64,000 nt of DNA from the NCBI RefSeq assembly GCF_013307435.2, contig NZ_CP102845.1:248001-312000 (forward strand), read 5' to 3'. Below the pieces are notes generated by a model. The model ran no database searches. It was given only the letters and a program-made list of their open reading frames with translations, and had not been told where the DNA came from. Of this stretch, positions 45,937 through 55,608 are shown piece after piece. Position 1 is the first letter of the stretch. Every line of letters begins with the position of its first letter. This DNA is from Microvirga terrae. GTDB lineage: Bacteria; Pseudomonadota; Alphaproteobacteria; Rhizobiales; Beijerinckiaceae. Position numbers and translations under genes: made by a program.

Positions 45937-46677
45937 ATGATCCGAGACCTTGCCAATCCGACCCGCTTCATGAGCCTCAGCGGCACGCTGCTGCCGTGGG
46001 TGGGCGGTCTCACGGCGCTTCTCATGGCGGCCGGGCTCTACATGGTCTGGTTCACGGCGCCCGCCGATTACCAGCAGGGCGAGACGGTCAAGATCATGTA
46101 CATCCATGTCCCGGCGGCCTGGCTGTCCCTGTTCTTCTACATGATCATGGCGTCCTCGGCGCTCGGCACGCTCGTCTGGCGCCATCCGCTGGCGGACGTG
46201 TCGCAGAAGGCGGCCGCGCCCATCGGGGCGGCGTTCACGCTGATCTGCCTCGTCACCGGGTCGCTCTGGGGCAAGCCCATGTGGGGCACCTACTGGCAAT
46301 GGGACGCGCGGCTGACCTCCATGCTGGTGATGCTGCTGATCTATCTCGGCATTCTCGCGCTCTGGCGCGCCATCGAGGAGCCCAACCGGGCGGCCCGCGC
46401 GGTGTCGATCCTGACCCTGGTAGGGGCCGTGAACGTGCCGATCGTGAAATTCTCCGTCGACTGGTGGAACACCCTGCACCAGCCGGCCTCCGTGTTCCGC
46501 CTCGGCGGGCCGACGATCCATTCCTCCATGCTCGTGCCGCTCCTGGTCATGGCCGCGGCCTTCACCCTGCTGGGAATCGCCCTGCACCTGTCGGGCATGC
46601 GCACGGAGATCCTGCGCCGCCGGGTGCGCACGCTCACCATCCTCGAGGCCGAGCGCCTCGACGCACAGGCGGCCTGA
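45937..46677 (+). CDS. ccmC: Heme transporter CcmC
   Basis: A 246-residue membrane protein with six predicted helices. The periplasmic WWD heme-handling motif is visible in the segment GKPMWGTYWQWDARLTSML near residue 112, and histidines in YIHVPAAW and GPTIHSS are the heme ligands. CcmC loads heme onto CcmE. ccmD begins 5 bp after its stop. It is separated from ccmAB by five unrelated genes. Confidence 0.96.
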   Translation: MIRDLANPTRFMSLSGTLLPWVGGLTALLMAAGLYMVWFTAPADYQQGETVKIMYIHVPAAWLSLFFYMIMASSALGTLVWRHPLADVSQKAAAPIGAAFTLICLVTGSLWGKPMWGTYWQWDARLTSMLVMLLIYLGILALWRAIEEPNRAARAVSILTLVGAVNVPIVKFSVDWWNTLHQPASVFRLGGPTIHSSMLVPLLVMAAAFTLLGIALHLSGMRTEILRRRVRTLTILEAERLDAQAA

Positions 46678-46682
46678 CGCCC

Positions 46683-46838
46683 ATGTCGCACACGTTCTTC
46701 ATCGCGTTCTCCTACATCCTGACGGCCCTCGTGGTGACCGGCCTGATCCTGCGCGCGGTCATCGATCACCGCATCCAGGTCCGCGCGCTGGCCGAGCTCG
46801 AAGCCCGCGGCATCGGCCGGAGGTCCCGCCGTGGCTGA
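46683..46838 (+). CDS. ccmD: Heme exporter small subunit CcmD
   Basis: A 51-residue protein with one transmembrane helix (about residues 6-27), then a charged tail with LEARG near residue 41, the usual CcmD pattern. It links CcmE to CcmABC. Its last 8 bp overlap ccmG. Identification depends partly on its position between ccmC and ccmG. Confidence 0.85.
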   Translation: MSHTFFIAFSYILTALVVTGLILRAVIDHRIQVRALAELEARGIGRRSRRG

Positions 46839-47409
46839 AGCCGCCGAACGCCCGCGCTCCCGCTTCCTCTTCCTGCTGCCCGCCCTCATCTTCGTCGCCC
46901 TGGTGGGGCTGTTCGGTGTGCAGCTGATCTCCGGCCGCAACCCGGCCGAGGTTCCCTCGGTCCTGATCGACAAGCCCGTCCCGATCTTCGATCTGGCGCC
47001 GCTCGAAGGCCTTCAGGCCAATGGTCGGCCGGTACCCGGCTTCTCGAACCAGGATCTGAAGGGCCGCGTCACGGTGGTGAACGTCTGGGCGTCCTGGTGC
47101 GCGCCCTGCCGGCAGGAGCACCCGCTGCTGGTAGAGCTGGCAAAGAATCCCTCGGTCCGCGTGGTCGGGATCAACCAGAAGGACAATCCGGACAACGCCC
47201 GCCGCTTCCTCGGGGCGCTCGGCAACCCCTACGCGGCCGTGGGCGTCGATCCGAACGGCCGCGCCTCCATCGACTGGGGCGTCTACGGCGTTCCCGAGAC
47301 CTTCATCGTCGGACCCGACGGCACCATCCGGTACAAGCATATCGGGCCGCTGACGCCCGAGAATTTTTCTGCCTTCAAGGAGCGCCTGGCACAAATCCCG
47401 CGCGCTTGA
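46831..47409 (+). CDS. ccmG: Thiol:disulfide interchange protein CcmG/DsbE
   Basis: A 192-residue membrane-anchored thioredoxin-fold protein. The anchor is at about 11-32, and the active site WCAPC near residue 88 reduces apocytochrome c. GVYGVPETF contains the cis-proline near 149. It starts with GTG and a good GGAGG ribosome site. Its last 35 bp overlap the convergent DUF188 gene. ccmE, F and H are not in the window. Confidence 0.95.
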   Translation: MAEAAERPRSRFLFLLPALIFVALVGLFGVQLISGRNPAEVPSVLIDKPVPIFDLAPLEGLQANGRPVPGFSNQDLKGRVTVVNVWASWCAPCRQEHPLLVELAKNPSVRVVGINQKDNPDNARRFLGALGNPYAAVGVDPNGRASIDWGVYGVPETFIVGPDGTIRYKHIGPLTPENFSAFKERLAQIPRA

Positions 47410-47863
47410 GCCGGTTGATCGCCACGTCGAGCGCCGACAGGAAGGCCGAGCGGTCCTTCTGCGAAAACGGCCTCGGCCCGCCCGTGACCTCGCCCATGGC
47501 GCGCAGATCCTCCATCAGGTTGCGGGTGGCGAGCGCCATGCCGACCGAGGACTCCGTGAAGGGTTTTCCGGTCGGGCCGATCACCTCGGCGCCGGCCTTG
47601 ACGCAGCGGCTCGCCAGCGGGATGTCGGCCGTGATCACGATGGCGCCGCGCCCGGCGCGCTCGGCGATCCAGTTGTCGGCCGCGTCGAACCCGGCGCTCA
47701 CCACGACCCGCTCGATCAGGGGATCCTGGGGGACCTGCAGGAAGGCGTTCGACACCACGAAGACCCTGACCCCGTGGCGCCCGGCGACCCGGTAGATCTC
47801 CGGCTTCACCGGGCAGGCATCCGCATCCACGTAGAGGATGATCGGTTGGAACGTCTCGCTCAT
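47375..47863 (-). CDS. YaiI/YqxD-family (DUF188) protein
   Basis: A 162-residue PIN-like protein of the YaiI family. Typical blocks are [12 protein letters not shown] at about 10-21, [34 protein letters not shown] near 81 and [14 protein letters not shown] near 137. Conserved aspartates suggest a nuclease-like metal site, but activity is unproven. The start at 47863 matches the family; the frame extends further upstream without supporting evidence. Confidence 0.92.
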   Translation of the reverse strand: MSETFQPIILYVDADACPVKPEIYRVAGRHGVRVFVVSNAFLQVPQDPLIERVVVSAGFDAADNWIAERAGRGAIVITADIPLASRCVKAGAEVIGPTGKPFTESSVGMALATRNLMEDLRAMGEVTGGPRPFSQKDRSAFLSALDVAINRLKRAGFVPGAP

Positions 47864-47999
47864 GGTCCCTATATTCCTGTGGGATGCGGGGATGCCGCCG
47901 GGTCCTCCCGGCAGGCCGTGACGGCGTAACCATTTGGTCATCGGCGTTGAGGCACGTGTCGGCCTGCAAGATCAACCCCTCCGGGAGCAAAAAGAACCC

Positions 48000-49343
48000 G
48001 TGACCCCTCGATCCCGCATCCGTGCCGCCCTGGGCCTGATCGACTCCCTCCGCACGACCCCGGTGCTGAGCGATGCCACGCACCGGCTGATCCGCGAAGC
48101 CGATACCGGCGCCCTGCAACGGGCCGGGCTCGCGCGCATGGTCACGGCCGGGCTGCTGCTCATGGCCGTCCTGGTCACCACGGCGAGCGTCGAGCTCGCC
48201 AACCCGATGGCGCTCAAGCAGATCTGGGCCGCGGAGCTGACCCTGGTGCTGTTCGGCGCTCTCGGCTGGACCGGCGCCTGGCTCGCCTCGAAGCGCATCG
48301 CCATCGAGAGGCTGCCGGTCATCACGGCCATCCTCGATGCCTGCCTGGTTCTCGGAAACCTGGCCTACACCCATTGGGGCCTGGGGATCCCCGGCAGCCT
48401 CTTCTCGGTCTTTCCGGTCGCCTGGGTGGTGCCCATCACCATGGCGGCGGCGGCAATCCACTACCAGCCGCGGCTCCAGGCCTTCGTGGCCGCCATCTAT
48501 GTGATCGGCCTGTCGCTCCTCGCCTTCGGCAGCGGATACTTGAGCCCCGCCGAGCGCCAGCAGGACCTGTCCGAGATCATCGGCGTGTTCTCCGCCCAGG
48601 CCAACATGGTCCGCCTCGTCATGGTCTTTGCCGCCGCCCTGATCCTGATCCTGGTGGCGCGCCAGGGACGGCTGATGCTGGAGCGGGCGGTGCGCGAGAC
48701 CACCCTGCGGGTGACGCTGACCCGCTACCTGCCGCGCGAGCTCGCGCCAATCCTCACCGACCAGGCCTTCGCGTCCCTGCGCCAGGGACGGCGCATCCCC
48801 GTGACGCTGCTCTTCGTCGACATCCGCGCCTCGACCACCTTCGGCGAGACCATGGAGCCGGCGCAGCTTGCGGTCTTCATCACGTCGTTCCGGCGGCGGG
48901 TCCTGAGGGCGGCGAGCCGCCATGGCGGCGTCATCGACAAGTTCACCGGCGACGGAGCGCTCATCCTCTTCGGGGTGCCGGGCGCGCGCCCGGACGATGC
49001 CGGCCGGGCGCTCGCCTGCGGGCGCACGCTTCTCACCCTGATCGAGCGCTGGAACGCCAAGCGCGGCTTCAACCCGCCGGTGCGCCTGGGCATCGGCATC
49101 CATACGGGCGACGTGTTCTGCGGCGTGGTGGGCGACGAGAGCCGGCTCGAATTCACCGTGGTGGGCGAGACGGTCAACATCGCGTCCCGCATCGAGCAGG
49201 CGACGAAAGGCGCCGGCTGCGAGCTCCTGGCCTCGCAGGAAACCGTCACGGCGGCCGGCGAGGACGACAACTGGACCGAGGTCGCGTGCGATCCGCTGCC
49301 GGGCGTCACGCGCAAGATGGTGCTGATGAAGCCGGCCGGGTGA
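48000..49343 (+). CDS. Class III adenylate/guanylate cyclase, membrane-bound
   Basis: A 447-residue protein with six predicted membrane helices in the first about 205 residues and a class III cyclase domain at about 255-440. Metal-binding aspartates are in LLFVDIRAST and TGDGALILFG, the lysine of DKFTGDG favours ATP, and the catalytic Asn/Arg pair is in VVGETVNIASRIE, so it is probably an adenylate cyclase making cAMP. No sensor domain beyond the membrane part is visible. The start is a GTG at 48000; a TTG at 47934 is also in frame. Confidence 0.9.
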   Translation: MTPRSRIRAALGLIDSLRTTPVLSDATHRLIREADTGALQRAGLARMVTAGLLLMAVLVTTASVELANPMALKQIWAAELTLVLFGALGWTGAWLASKRIAIERLPVITAILDACLVLGNLAYTHWGLGIPGSLFSVFPVAWVVPITMAAAAIHYQPRLQAFVAAIYVIGLSLLAFGSGYLSPAERQQDLSEIIGVFSAQANMVRLVMVFAAALILILVARQGRLMLERAVRETTLRVTLTRYLPRELAPILTDQAFASLRQGRRIPVTLLFVDIRASTTFGETMEPAQLAVFITSFRRRVLRAASRHGGVIDKFTGDGALILFGVPGARPDDAGRALACGRTLLTLIERWNAKRGFNPPVRLGIGIHTGDVFCGVVGDESRLEFTVVGETVNIASRIEQATKGAGCELLASQETVTAAGEDDNWTEVACDPLPGVTRKMVLMKPAG

Positions 49344-49362
49344 GGGGCGGCACCACCTTGTC

Positions 49363-49443
49363 ATCACCGGCCTTGGGCCGGTGATCCCGATTGGCGAGGC
49401 ATGGCGCTTGAAGGCATCGGATGGCCGGGACAAGCCCGGCCAT
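49363..49443. repeat. Cloverleaf-type palindromic repeat, copy G
   Basis: Both arms are perfect 9-bp hairpins: ATCACCGGC/GCCGGTGAT at 49363-49385 and ATGGCCGGG/CCCGGCCAT at 49421-49443. The central CCGAT/ATCGG pair is intact. It lies between the convergent cyclase and yciB genes. Confidence 0.92.
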
Positions 49444-49460
49444 AACGGAAGAGCGTAGCG

Positions 49461-50057
49461 TTAGACCTCTTCCGCCTTCTTGATCTCGTGCCGCAGCAGC
49501 AGCGGCGTCTGCGCCAGCGCGAACGCGATGGTGAGCGGCATGATGCCGAAGACCTTGAAGCTGACCCAGAAATCCGTGGTCTGGGTGCGCCAGACGATCT
49601 CGTTCAGCGCGGCGAGCGCGAAGAAGAACAGGGCCCAGCGGAGCGTCAGCTTGCGCCAGCCCTCCTCGTCGAGCTCGAACACGCTGTCGAGCACGATCTG
49701 CAGCAGGGGCTTGCGGAAATAGAGGCCGCCGAGGAGCACCAGCCCGAACATGGTGTTCACGATCGTGGGCTTGAGCTTGATGAAGGTCTCGTCCTGCAGG
49801 AACAGGGTGAGCCCGCCGAACACCACCACGACGATGCCCGACACCATCGGCATGATCGGCAGCTTGCGGGTGAGCCCGTAGCTGATGCCGAGCGCGATCA
49901 CGGTCGCCACGATGAAGACCCCCGTGGCGGCGAAGATGCGGTGGTCTTCCGGGAAGCCGAACCGGTCCCCATAGGCGTTGCCGAGGAAGAACAGGGCGAG
50001 CGGGCCGAGCTCGAGGGCGAGCTTGAGCAGGGGCGGGAGGCGCTTGTCGTCGGTCAT
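49461..50057 (-). CDS. Septation protein A (YciB/IspZ family)
   Basis: A 198-residue membrane protein with about five helices. Family marks are [13 protein letters not shown] near residue 15, [17 protein letters not shown] near 86 and the C-terminal [20 protein letters not shown] near 153. YciB is needed for normal septation and envelope synthesis in some bacteria. Its start overlaps the ftsY stop by 4 bp, so ftsY and this gene are one operon. Confidence 0.93.
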   Translation of the reverse strand: MTDDKRLPPLLKLALELGPLALFFLGNAYGDRFGFPEDHRIFAATGVFIVATVIALGISYGLTRKLPIMPMVSGIVVVVFGGLTLFLQDETFIKLKPTIVNTMFGLVLLGGLYFRKPLLQIVLDSVFELDEEGWRKLTLRWALFFFALAALNEIVWRTQTTDFWVSFKVFGIMPLTIAFALAQTPLLLRHEIKKAEEV

Positions 50058-51418
50058 GAGGTTGCTTCTAACCCGGCAATGGCTTTTGCGAAATCCCGTG
50101 CGGTGAAAGGCTCCAGGTCCTCGACTCCTTCGCCCACGCCGATGAAGTGGACGGGGAGGCGGAATTTTTCGGCGAGCGCCACCAGGATGCCGCCGCGGGC
50201 CGTGCCGTCGAGCTTGGTCATGACGAGGCCCGTCACGCCGGCCGCCTTCTGGAACAGCTCGACCTGGCTGATGGCGTTCTGGCCCACCGTCGCGTCGAGC
50301 ACCAGGAGGGTGGCGTGGGGGGCGGTCGGGTCGAACTTCTTGACCACGCGAACGATCTTTTCCAGCTCCGCCATCAGCCCGGCCTTGTTCTGCAGGCGGC
50401 CCGCCGTGTCGATGAGGAGCACGTCGGAGCCGTTCGCCTTCGCCTCCTGCAGGGCGTCATAGGCAAGGCCCGCCGCATCGGCGCCCTGCGCGCGGGCAAG
50501 AACCGGCGCGCCGACCCGCTCGCCCCAGACCTTGAGCTGCTCGATGGCGGCGGCCCGGAAGGTGTCGCCGGCGGCGAGCATCACCTTGAGGCCCTGCTGG
50601 CGGAACTTCTGGCTCAGCTTGCCGATGGTCGTGGTCTTGCCCGCCCCGTTCACGCCGATCATGAGGATCACGAAGGGCTTCTTCGTCCGGTCGATGGCGA
50701 GCGCCTGGGCGACCGGCTGGAGCGCCTTCTCGACCTCGCTGGCGAGAATCGCCTTCACCTCCCCGGGCGAGATCTCCTTGTTGTAGCGGCCCGATGCGAT
50801 CGCCGCCGTAATGCGCATGGCGGCCGGAACGCCGAGATCCGCCTGGACCAGGGCATCCTCGAGCTCCTCGAGGGTCGCGTCGTCGAGCTTGCGCTTGGTG
50901 AAGAGGCCGGTGACGCTGTCCGACAGGGACGAGGAGGTGCGGCGCATGCCGTCCGTCAGGCGCTGCCACCAGCCGCGCGGTGCTGCCGGCATAGCGTCGG
51001 GGACCGGATCAGGGAGCACCTCGGCGGGCGCCGGGTCGGGGGCCGGCAGGTCCGCGGCCGTGATGTCGGGGCGCAGTTCGGGGCCCGTCTCGGTCAGGAT
51101 GCGCGGCAGCGGCTCCTGCGGGTTGGTGCCTTCGGGATCGAGACCCTCCACGGGCTGGAGGTCCGCCCCGGCCAGTTCCGGCGCCGCCTTGGCCTCCTCG
51201 GGCGTATCAGGGGAGGCCTCCGTCACGGTCGGAGGAGCGGCCGTCAGGTCGTCCGCCGCGTTCGCCGGCGGGGAGGGCATCGTCTCGGGATGGCCTCCGG
51301 CCTGCGGCGTCTCCGGCGCCGGCTGCTGCGTCTCCGGCTGGGCCGCCGCAGGGGTTTCGGCCTTGCGCCCGAACAGACGGGAGAGGAATCCGGGCTTGTC
51401 GGGCTTGGTGTCAGCCAT
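50054..51418 (-). CDS. ftsY: Signal recognition particle receptor FtsY
   Basis: A 454-residue SRP receptor GTPase. An acidic, proline-rich N-terminal region of about 160 residues (the A domain, membrane-targeting) precedes the NG domain. GTPase motifs are [10 protein letters not shown] near 256, DTFRAAA near 290, DTAGR near 345 and TKLDG near 405. It docks the Ffh complex, whose gene is also in this window. The start at 51418 gives [19 protein letters not shown], a plausible amphipathic beginning; longer frames upstream are not supported. Confidence 0.96.
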   Translation of the reverse strand: MADTKPDKPGFLSRLFGRKAETPAAAQPETQQPAPETPQAGGHPETMPSPPANAADDLTAAPPTVTEASPDTPEEAKAAPELAGADLQPVEGLDPEGTNPQEPLPRILTETGPELRPDITAADLPAPDPAPAEVLPDPVPDAMPAAPRGWWQRLTDGMRRTSSSLSDSVTGLFTKRKLDDATLEELEDALVQADLGVPAAMRITAAIASGRYNKEISPGEVKAILASEVEKALQPVAQALAIDRTKKPFVILMIGVNGAGKTTTIGKLSQKFRQQGLKVMLAAGDTFRAAAIEQLKVWGERVGAPVLARAQGADAAGLAYDALQEAKANGSDVLLIDTAGRLQNKAGLMAELEKIVRVVKKFDPTAPHATLLVLDATVGQNAISQVELFQKAAGVTGLVMTKLDGTARGGILVALAEKFRLPVHFIGVGEGVEDLEPFTARDFAKAIAGLEATS

Positions 51419-51474
51419 GGGTGCTGCTGTGCCTTTTCGTTCTTGTGCTTGATTGAGCGCTGCCGCCTCGATAG

Positions 51475-51522
51475 CGCATCGTGCGGAAAAGTGGAAAACG
51501 GTTTTCCGCACCAAACGATGCG
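51475..51522. repeat. GCATCG-ended hairpin repeat, first of a pair
   Basis: CGCATCGT pairs with ACGATGCG, and an inner GCGGAAAA/TTTTCCGC stem lies within. It is in the 181-bp gap between ftsY and the divergent pseudouridine synthase gene, followed at once by a second hairpin of the related family. Confidence 0.75.
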
Positions 51523-51538
51523 TCTGCATGAAGCGTAA

Positions 51539-51584
51539 GCATCGGATCAATGCCAAAAGCGGGTTCCACTTTTGGAACCGATGC
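51539..51584. repeat. GCATCGG hairpin repeat, second of a pair
   Basis: GCATCGG at 51539-51545 pairs with CCGATGC at 51578-51584, with an inner CCAAAAG/CTTTTGG stem. A nearly identical design occurs at 62052-62097. Transcription of the pseudouridine synthase gene must start near or within it. Confidence 0.8.
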
Positions 51585-51599
51585 TCTAGTCGAGGCCTC

Positions 51600-52298
51600 A
51601 TGAATGCGGAAGAGATAGTAAGCCGATTGCTGTATCGCGATGCCCTGATGCTCGTGATCGACAAGCCTGCCGGCCTGCCGGTGCATCCCGGGCCCAAGGG
51701 CGGCGAAACCCTGTTCCATCACCTCGACGCCCTCCGCTTCGGTCTGCCGCGCCGCCCGGAGGCCGCGCACCGCCTCGACAAGGACACATCGGGCTGCCTG
51801 GTGCTCGGCCGCCACCCCAAGGCCATCGCCCGCCTCAACGAGCTTTTCCGCATGAACGAGGTCGACAAGGTGTACTGGGCCGTGGTCGAGGGCGGACCGC
51901 ACGACGAGGGCGAGATCGACCTGGCGCTCGCGCCGAAATCGCCGGACCGCGGCTGGTGGATGAAGGTGGACCCCAAGGGCCAGCCCTCGCTGACCCGGTG
52001 GCGGGTGCTGGGGCGGGGCGAGGGCTTGGCTCTCCTGGAGCTGCGACCCGTCACCGGCCGTACCCATCAGCTGCGGGTCCATTGCGCGGCGATGAACTTT
52101 CCGATCCTGGGCGATCCCATCTACGGCTCTGCCCCGCGCTTCGGCGGCCCGGGCCTGCATTTGCACGCCCGCAGCGTGAGCGTGCCGCTCTATCCGAAGA
52201 AGACGCCGATCACCGTCGAGGCGCCGGTGCCGGAGCATATGCGGGAGCGGGTGGAGGCTTGCGGCATCTTGGTCGGCGGCGCGGGCCGTCCGACCTGA
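51600..52298 (+). CDS. RluA-family pseudouridine synthase
   Basis: A 232-residue enzyme that converts uridine to pseudouridine in rRNA or tRNA. The catalytic aspartate lies in HRLDKDTSG near residue 60, and LRPVTGRTHQLRVHCA near 148 and GDPIYG near 173 are the other family motifs. The short N-terminus lacks an S4 domain, so it is closer to the RluA/TruC-type than RluC/D. The ATG at 51600 has no clear ribosome site. Confidence 0.92.
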   Translation: MNAEEIVSRLLYRDALMLVIDKPAGLPVHPGPKGGETLFHHLDALRFGLPRRPEAAHRLDKDTSGCLVLGRHPKAIARLNELFRMNEVDKVYWAVVEGGPHDEGEIDLALAPKSPDRGWWMKVDPKGQPSLTRWRVLGRGEGLALLELRPVTGRTHQLRVHCAAMNFPILGDPIYGSAPRFGGPGLHLHARSVSVPLYPKKTPITVEAPVPEHMRERVEACGILVGGAGRPT

Positions 52299-52313
52299 CA
52301 TCCTCCACGTGTC

Positions 52314-52396
52314 ATCACCGGCCTCGTGCCGGTGATCCCGATGCGGTGAGACGCCCCGCTTCGAGCGATCGGGATGGCCGGGACAGGCCCGACCAT
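52314..52396. repeat. Cloverleaf-type palindromic repeat, copy H
   Basis: The best example: left arm ATCACCGGC/GCCGGTGAT at 52314-52336, central CCCGAT (52337-52342) and ATCGGG (52368-52373), right arm at 52374-52396 with one mismatch, and GTC/GAC closing ends. It sits between the convergent pseudouridine synthase and mtaB genes. Confidence 0.93.
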
Positions 52397-52422
52397 GACG
52401 ACGATCGGTCTGAACGGGAACC

Positions 52423-53676
52423 CTAGGCCGCCAGCAGGTCCTTGCCGTCGTGGCCGGCGATCGTGGTCGGCACGATCGCGCCCGGCGTCACGGGCCTGTC
52501 GAAGCGCACCAGGGTGAACCCTTCCGTGCGGCCGAGCTGGTTGGTCTCGATCAGCACGTTGCGGCGCGCCCCGATCTCGCTGCCGAGATGCCTCAGCAGG
52601 GCGGCCTCGCCCTTCTCGCGCAGGCGCCGTGCCCGGTCCTTCACCACATCGCGCGCCACCTGCGGCATGCGTGCGGCCGGGGTGCCGGGACGGGGCGAGA
52701 ACGGAAAGACGTGGAGGTGGGTGAGACCGCATTCGTCCACGATGGAGAGGGAGCGCGAGAACATCTCCTCGGTCTCGGTCGGGAACCCCGCGATGATGTC
52801 GGCGCCGAACACCATGTCGGGCCGAAGGCGCTTCACCTGTTCGCAGAACGCGATGGCGTCGTTGCGCAGATGGCGGCGCTTCATGCGCTTGAGCACCATG
52901 TCGTCGCCGGCCTGAAGCGACAGATGCAGATGCGGCATCAGGCGGCTCTCGCCGGCGATCACGTCAAGGAGATCGTCATCCGCCTCCACGGAATCGATCG
53001 ACGAGATGCGCAGGCGCTCCAGCTCCGGCACGTGGCGCAGCAGGCCCTTCACCAGGGTGCCGAGCTTCGGCTCGCCGGGCAGGTCCCGGCCGTAGCTCGT
53101 GATGTCGACGCCGGTGAGCACCACCTCGCGGGAGCCGTGCTCCACGAGGGTGCGCACCTGCTCCACCACGGCTCCCATGGGCACGGAGCGGGAATTGCCG
53201 CGGCCGTACGGGATGATGCAGAAGGTGCAGCGGTGGTCGCAGCCGTTCTGCACCTGCACGAAGGCGCGCGTGCGCCCGCGCATGCCGTCGATGAGGTGCA
53301 CGGCGGTTTCCTTCACGGCCATGATGTCGTTGACGAGGACCTTCTCGCTCGCGCCTAAGCCGAAGTCGCGCATTCCGGTCCAGGTCTCGGCCTTCATCTT
53401 CTCGTGGTTGCCGACGACCTGGCTGACCTCCGGCATGGCCGCGAAGGTTTCGGGCTCGACCTGGGCGGCGCAGCCCGTCACGATGATGCGGGCTTCCGGC
53501 TTCTCGCGGGCGAGCTTGCGGATCGACTGGCGCGCCTGGCGGGTCGCCTCGGCGGTCACCGCGCAGGTGTTGACGATCACGACCTCGCCGAGGCCCGCAT
53601 CCTCCGCATGGCGCTGCATGGCCTCCGACTCGTAGGTGTTGAGCCGGCAGCCGAAGGTGACGACCTCGACCGCCAT
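52423..53676 (-). CDS. mtaB: tRNA (t6A37) methylthiotransferase MtaB
   Basis: A 417-residue radical-SAM methylthiotransferase. The N-terminal domain has cysteines in FGCRLNTYE, NTCAVT and TGCAAQ for a second cluster, the radical-SAM CxxxCxxC motif is in NGCDHRCTFCIIPYGRG near 146 and a C-terminal TRAM domain follows. It makes ms2t6A at position 37 of tRNAs reading ANN codons. The start ATG at 53676 overlaps the dapF stop by one base (TGATG). Confidence 0.95.
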   Translation of the reverse strand: MAVEVVTFGCRLNTYESEAMQRHAEDAGLGEVVIVNTCAVTAEATRQARQSIRKLAREKPEARIIVTGCAAQVEPETFAAMPEVSQVVGNHEKMKAETWTGMRDFGLGASEKVLVNDIMAVKETAVHLIDGMRGRTRAFVQVQNGCDHRCTFCIIPYGRGNSRSVPMGAVVEQVRTLVEHGSREVVLTGVDITSYGRDLPGEPKLGTLVKGLLRHVPELERLRISSIDSVEADDDLLDVIAGESRLMPHLHLSLQAGDDMVLKRMKRRHLRNDAIAFCEQVKRLRPDMVFGADIIAGFPTETEEMFSRSLSIVDECGLTHLHVFPFSPRPGTPAARMPQVARDVVKDRARRLREKGEAALLRHLGSEIGARRNVLIETNQLGRTEGFTLVRFDRPVTPGAIVPTTIAGHDGKDLLAA

Positions 53677-54560
53677 CAGGCCACCTCGGTGAACAGGGAC
53701 GGGGAGAAGGTGCCCTCGTGTTCCAGCTCGGTCGGGCCGGTCATCAGGACATGGTCGTCGCTCTCCCGCCATTCGATGACGAGGTCGCCGCCGGGAAGCG
53801 CGATCACGGCCTTGCGGCCTGTCAGCCCCTTGCGGGAAGCCGCCACGAGGGTCGCGCAGGCCGCGGACCCGCAGGCCCGGGTGGCGCCCGCTCCCCGCTC
53901 CCAGACCCGCAAGCTGATGTGTTCCGGGCCGGTCACCTGGGCGAAGGAGATGTTGGCGCGCTCCGGGAAGGCCGGGTCGTGCTCGAACACCGGGCCGATG
54001 GCGGAAAGATCGTAGGCCTGGGCGTTCTCGACCCAGAAGATCGCGTGCGGATTGCCCATGCCGACCGCCGAGGGGGCCCGCAGCTCGGGTGCGTCGGGCA
54101 GGGTCGTGTCAACGGCGATCGTTCGGGTATCGGGGAAAGGATCCCGCAGGGGAATCTCGTTCCAGGCAAGGCGCGGCGGGCCCATGTCGACGGTGAAGAC
54201 CGTGTCCGAGACGCGCTCCACCGGCAGCAGCCCGGCCTTGGTTTCCAGCACCAGGTCACCCTCGACCGGGCGGCTCATGATCGGATCCGTCGTCATCGCC
54301 CAGGCGACGCAGCGGGTGCCGTTGCCGCAGGCACCGGATTCCGAGCCGTCGGTGTTGTAGATCCGCATATAGGCGTCGGTGCCCGGCGTCACCGGATCGT
54401 GCAGCACCATCAGCTGGTCGAAGCGCGAGCGCGGGTCGGCCGCGATGGCGCGCGCTTCCGAAGCGCTTACGCGGTGGGCGGAGCCGCGCAGGTCGAGCAC
54501 GGTGATCTCGTTGCCGAGACCGTTCATTTTCAGGAAGCGGCTGTTCGAAAGGGCACTCAT
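53676..54560 (-). CDS. dapF: Diaminopimelate epimerase
   Basis: A 294-residue PLP-independent epimerase converting LL- to meso-diaminopimelate for lysine and peptidoglycan. The two active-site cysteines are in GACGNGTRC (near residue 80) and the second in [10 protein letters not shown] near 224. The start [18 protein letters not shown] is typical. It is coupled to mtaB, which begins within its stop codon, the same order as in related genomes. Confidence 0.96.
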   Translation of the reverse strand: MSALSNSRFLKMNGLGNEITVLDLRGSAHRVSASEARAIAADPRSRFDQLMVLHDPVTPGTDAYMRIYNTDGSESGACGNGTRCVAWAMTTDPIMSRPVEGDLVLETKAGLLPVERVSDTVFTVDMGPPRLAWNEIPLRDPFPDTRTIAVDTTLPDAPELRAPSAVGMGNPHAIFWVENAQAYDLSAIGPVFEHDPAFPERANISFAQVTGPEHISLRVWERGAGATRACGSAACATLVAASRKGLTGRKAVIALPGGDLVIEWRESDDHVLMTGPTELEHEGTFSPSLFTEVA

Positions 54561-54637
54561 GGGGGCGTATATGGCTCAAAATGCCCGAAACCGCGAGAGG
54601 GGTCGCGCGCGTCTGGGCAATTCTGCGGCAATATCGT

Positions 54638-55375
54638 CTAGAAGGCCTGCACGATCCGGGGGATGCTGGTCGCCACGATGAGCAGGCCGACCGCGACCAT
54701 CAGGGGCCGGGTCGGCACCCGGCTGACCACGAATCCGCCCAACGGGGCCGCCAGCACACCGCCCACGATGAGGCCTGCGGCCGAACTCAGCTCCGACCAG
54801 CCCAGGTTGAGGATGAAGGTGGCGGACACCACGGATGTGACGAGGAACTCCGTCAGGTTCGCGGAGCCGATCACCTGCCGGGGGGCATGGCCGCGCCCGA
54901 TCAGCGAGCTCGTGACGACCGGGCCCCAGCCGCCGCCCCCCATGGCGTCGAGCAGGCCACCGCCGGCGCCGATCCACGGCACCATCCAGTCCCGGACCTC
55001 CCGGGGCCAGAGCGGGCGGAACGCCTTGAACGTGATGTAGAGGCCGATCGCCATCAGGTAGGCGGACACCAGGGGCTGAATCGTCTTCGCGTCGATGCTG
55101 GACAGGATGAAGGCCCCGACGGCTCCGCCGAGCATGCCGGCCGGCGCGAGTCGGGCCACGAGGCGCCAGTTCACGTTGCGGTGGAGCACGTGCGAGGCGC
55201 CCGAGGCCGCGGTGGTGAAGATTTCCGTCACGTGAGTCACGGCACTGGCCGTGGCGGGCGGCACGCCGAAGGCGAGAAGGCTCGTGGTCGACAGCACCCC
55301 GAATGCCATGCCGAGCGCCCCGTCGACGAGCTGGGCTCCGAAGCCGATCAGCGCAAAGATCAGAAAGTCTTCCAT
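54638..55375 (-). CDS. TauE/SafE-family sulfite exporter-like permease
   Basis: A 245-residue membrane protein with about seven or eight helices. Family elements include GFGAQLVDGALGMAFG near residue 10 and the repeated GGVLAAPLGG half-site near 200, reflecting internal duplication. TauE/SafE proteins export sulfite or organosulfonates; the substrate here is unknown. The start is uncertain: ATG at 55417 in frame adds 14 residues, but the membrane helix begins just after 55375. Confidence 0.88.
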   Translation of the reverse strand: MEDFLIFALIGFGAQLVDGALGMAFGVLSTTSLLAFGVPPATASAVTHVTEIFTTAASGASHVLHRNVNWRLVARLAPAGMLGGAVGAFILSSIDAKTIQPLVSAYLMAIGLYITFKAFRPLWPREVRDWMVPWIGAGGGLLDAMGGGGWGPVVTSSLIGRGHAPRQVIGSANLTEFLVTSVVSATFILNLGWSELSSAAGLIVGGVLAAPLGGFVVSRVPTRPLMVAVGLLIVATSIPRIVQAF

Positions 55376-55608
55376 TCCTGGAGCAGCCTCGACGGAGACG
55401 AACGGGGGCTTGAGCATAGGCCAAGGGCATGACGTTGCGAGAGTGACCGGGGCTCCCGGCCAGAGGATTTTTTGTGCAGCTTATGAGGGGATGGCCTGCT
55501 GCAATCCGTCCTCCATGGAAGCTCGCGGACAGCCTCGCCGCTGCAACAAAACACCCCTATGGTGCTGCACCGTCTCTCTTCTTGATTCGCGGGTAAGGCG
55601 TCCTTCTC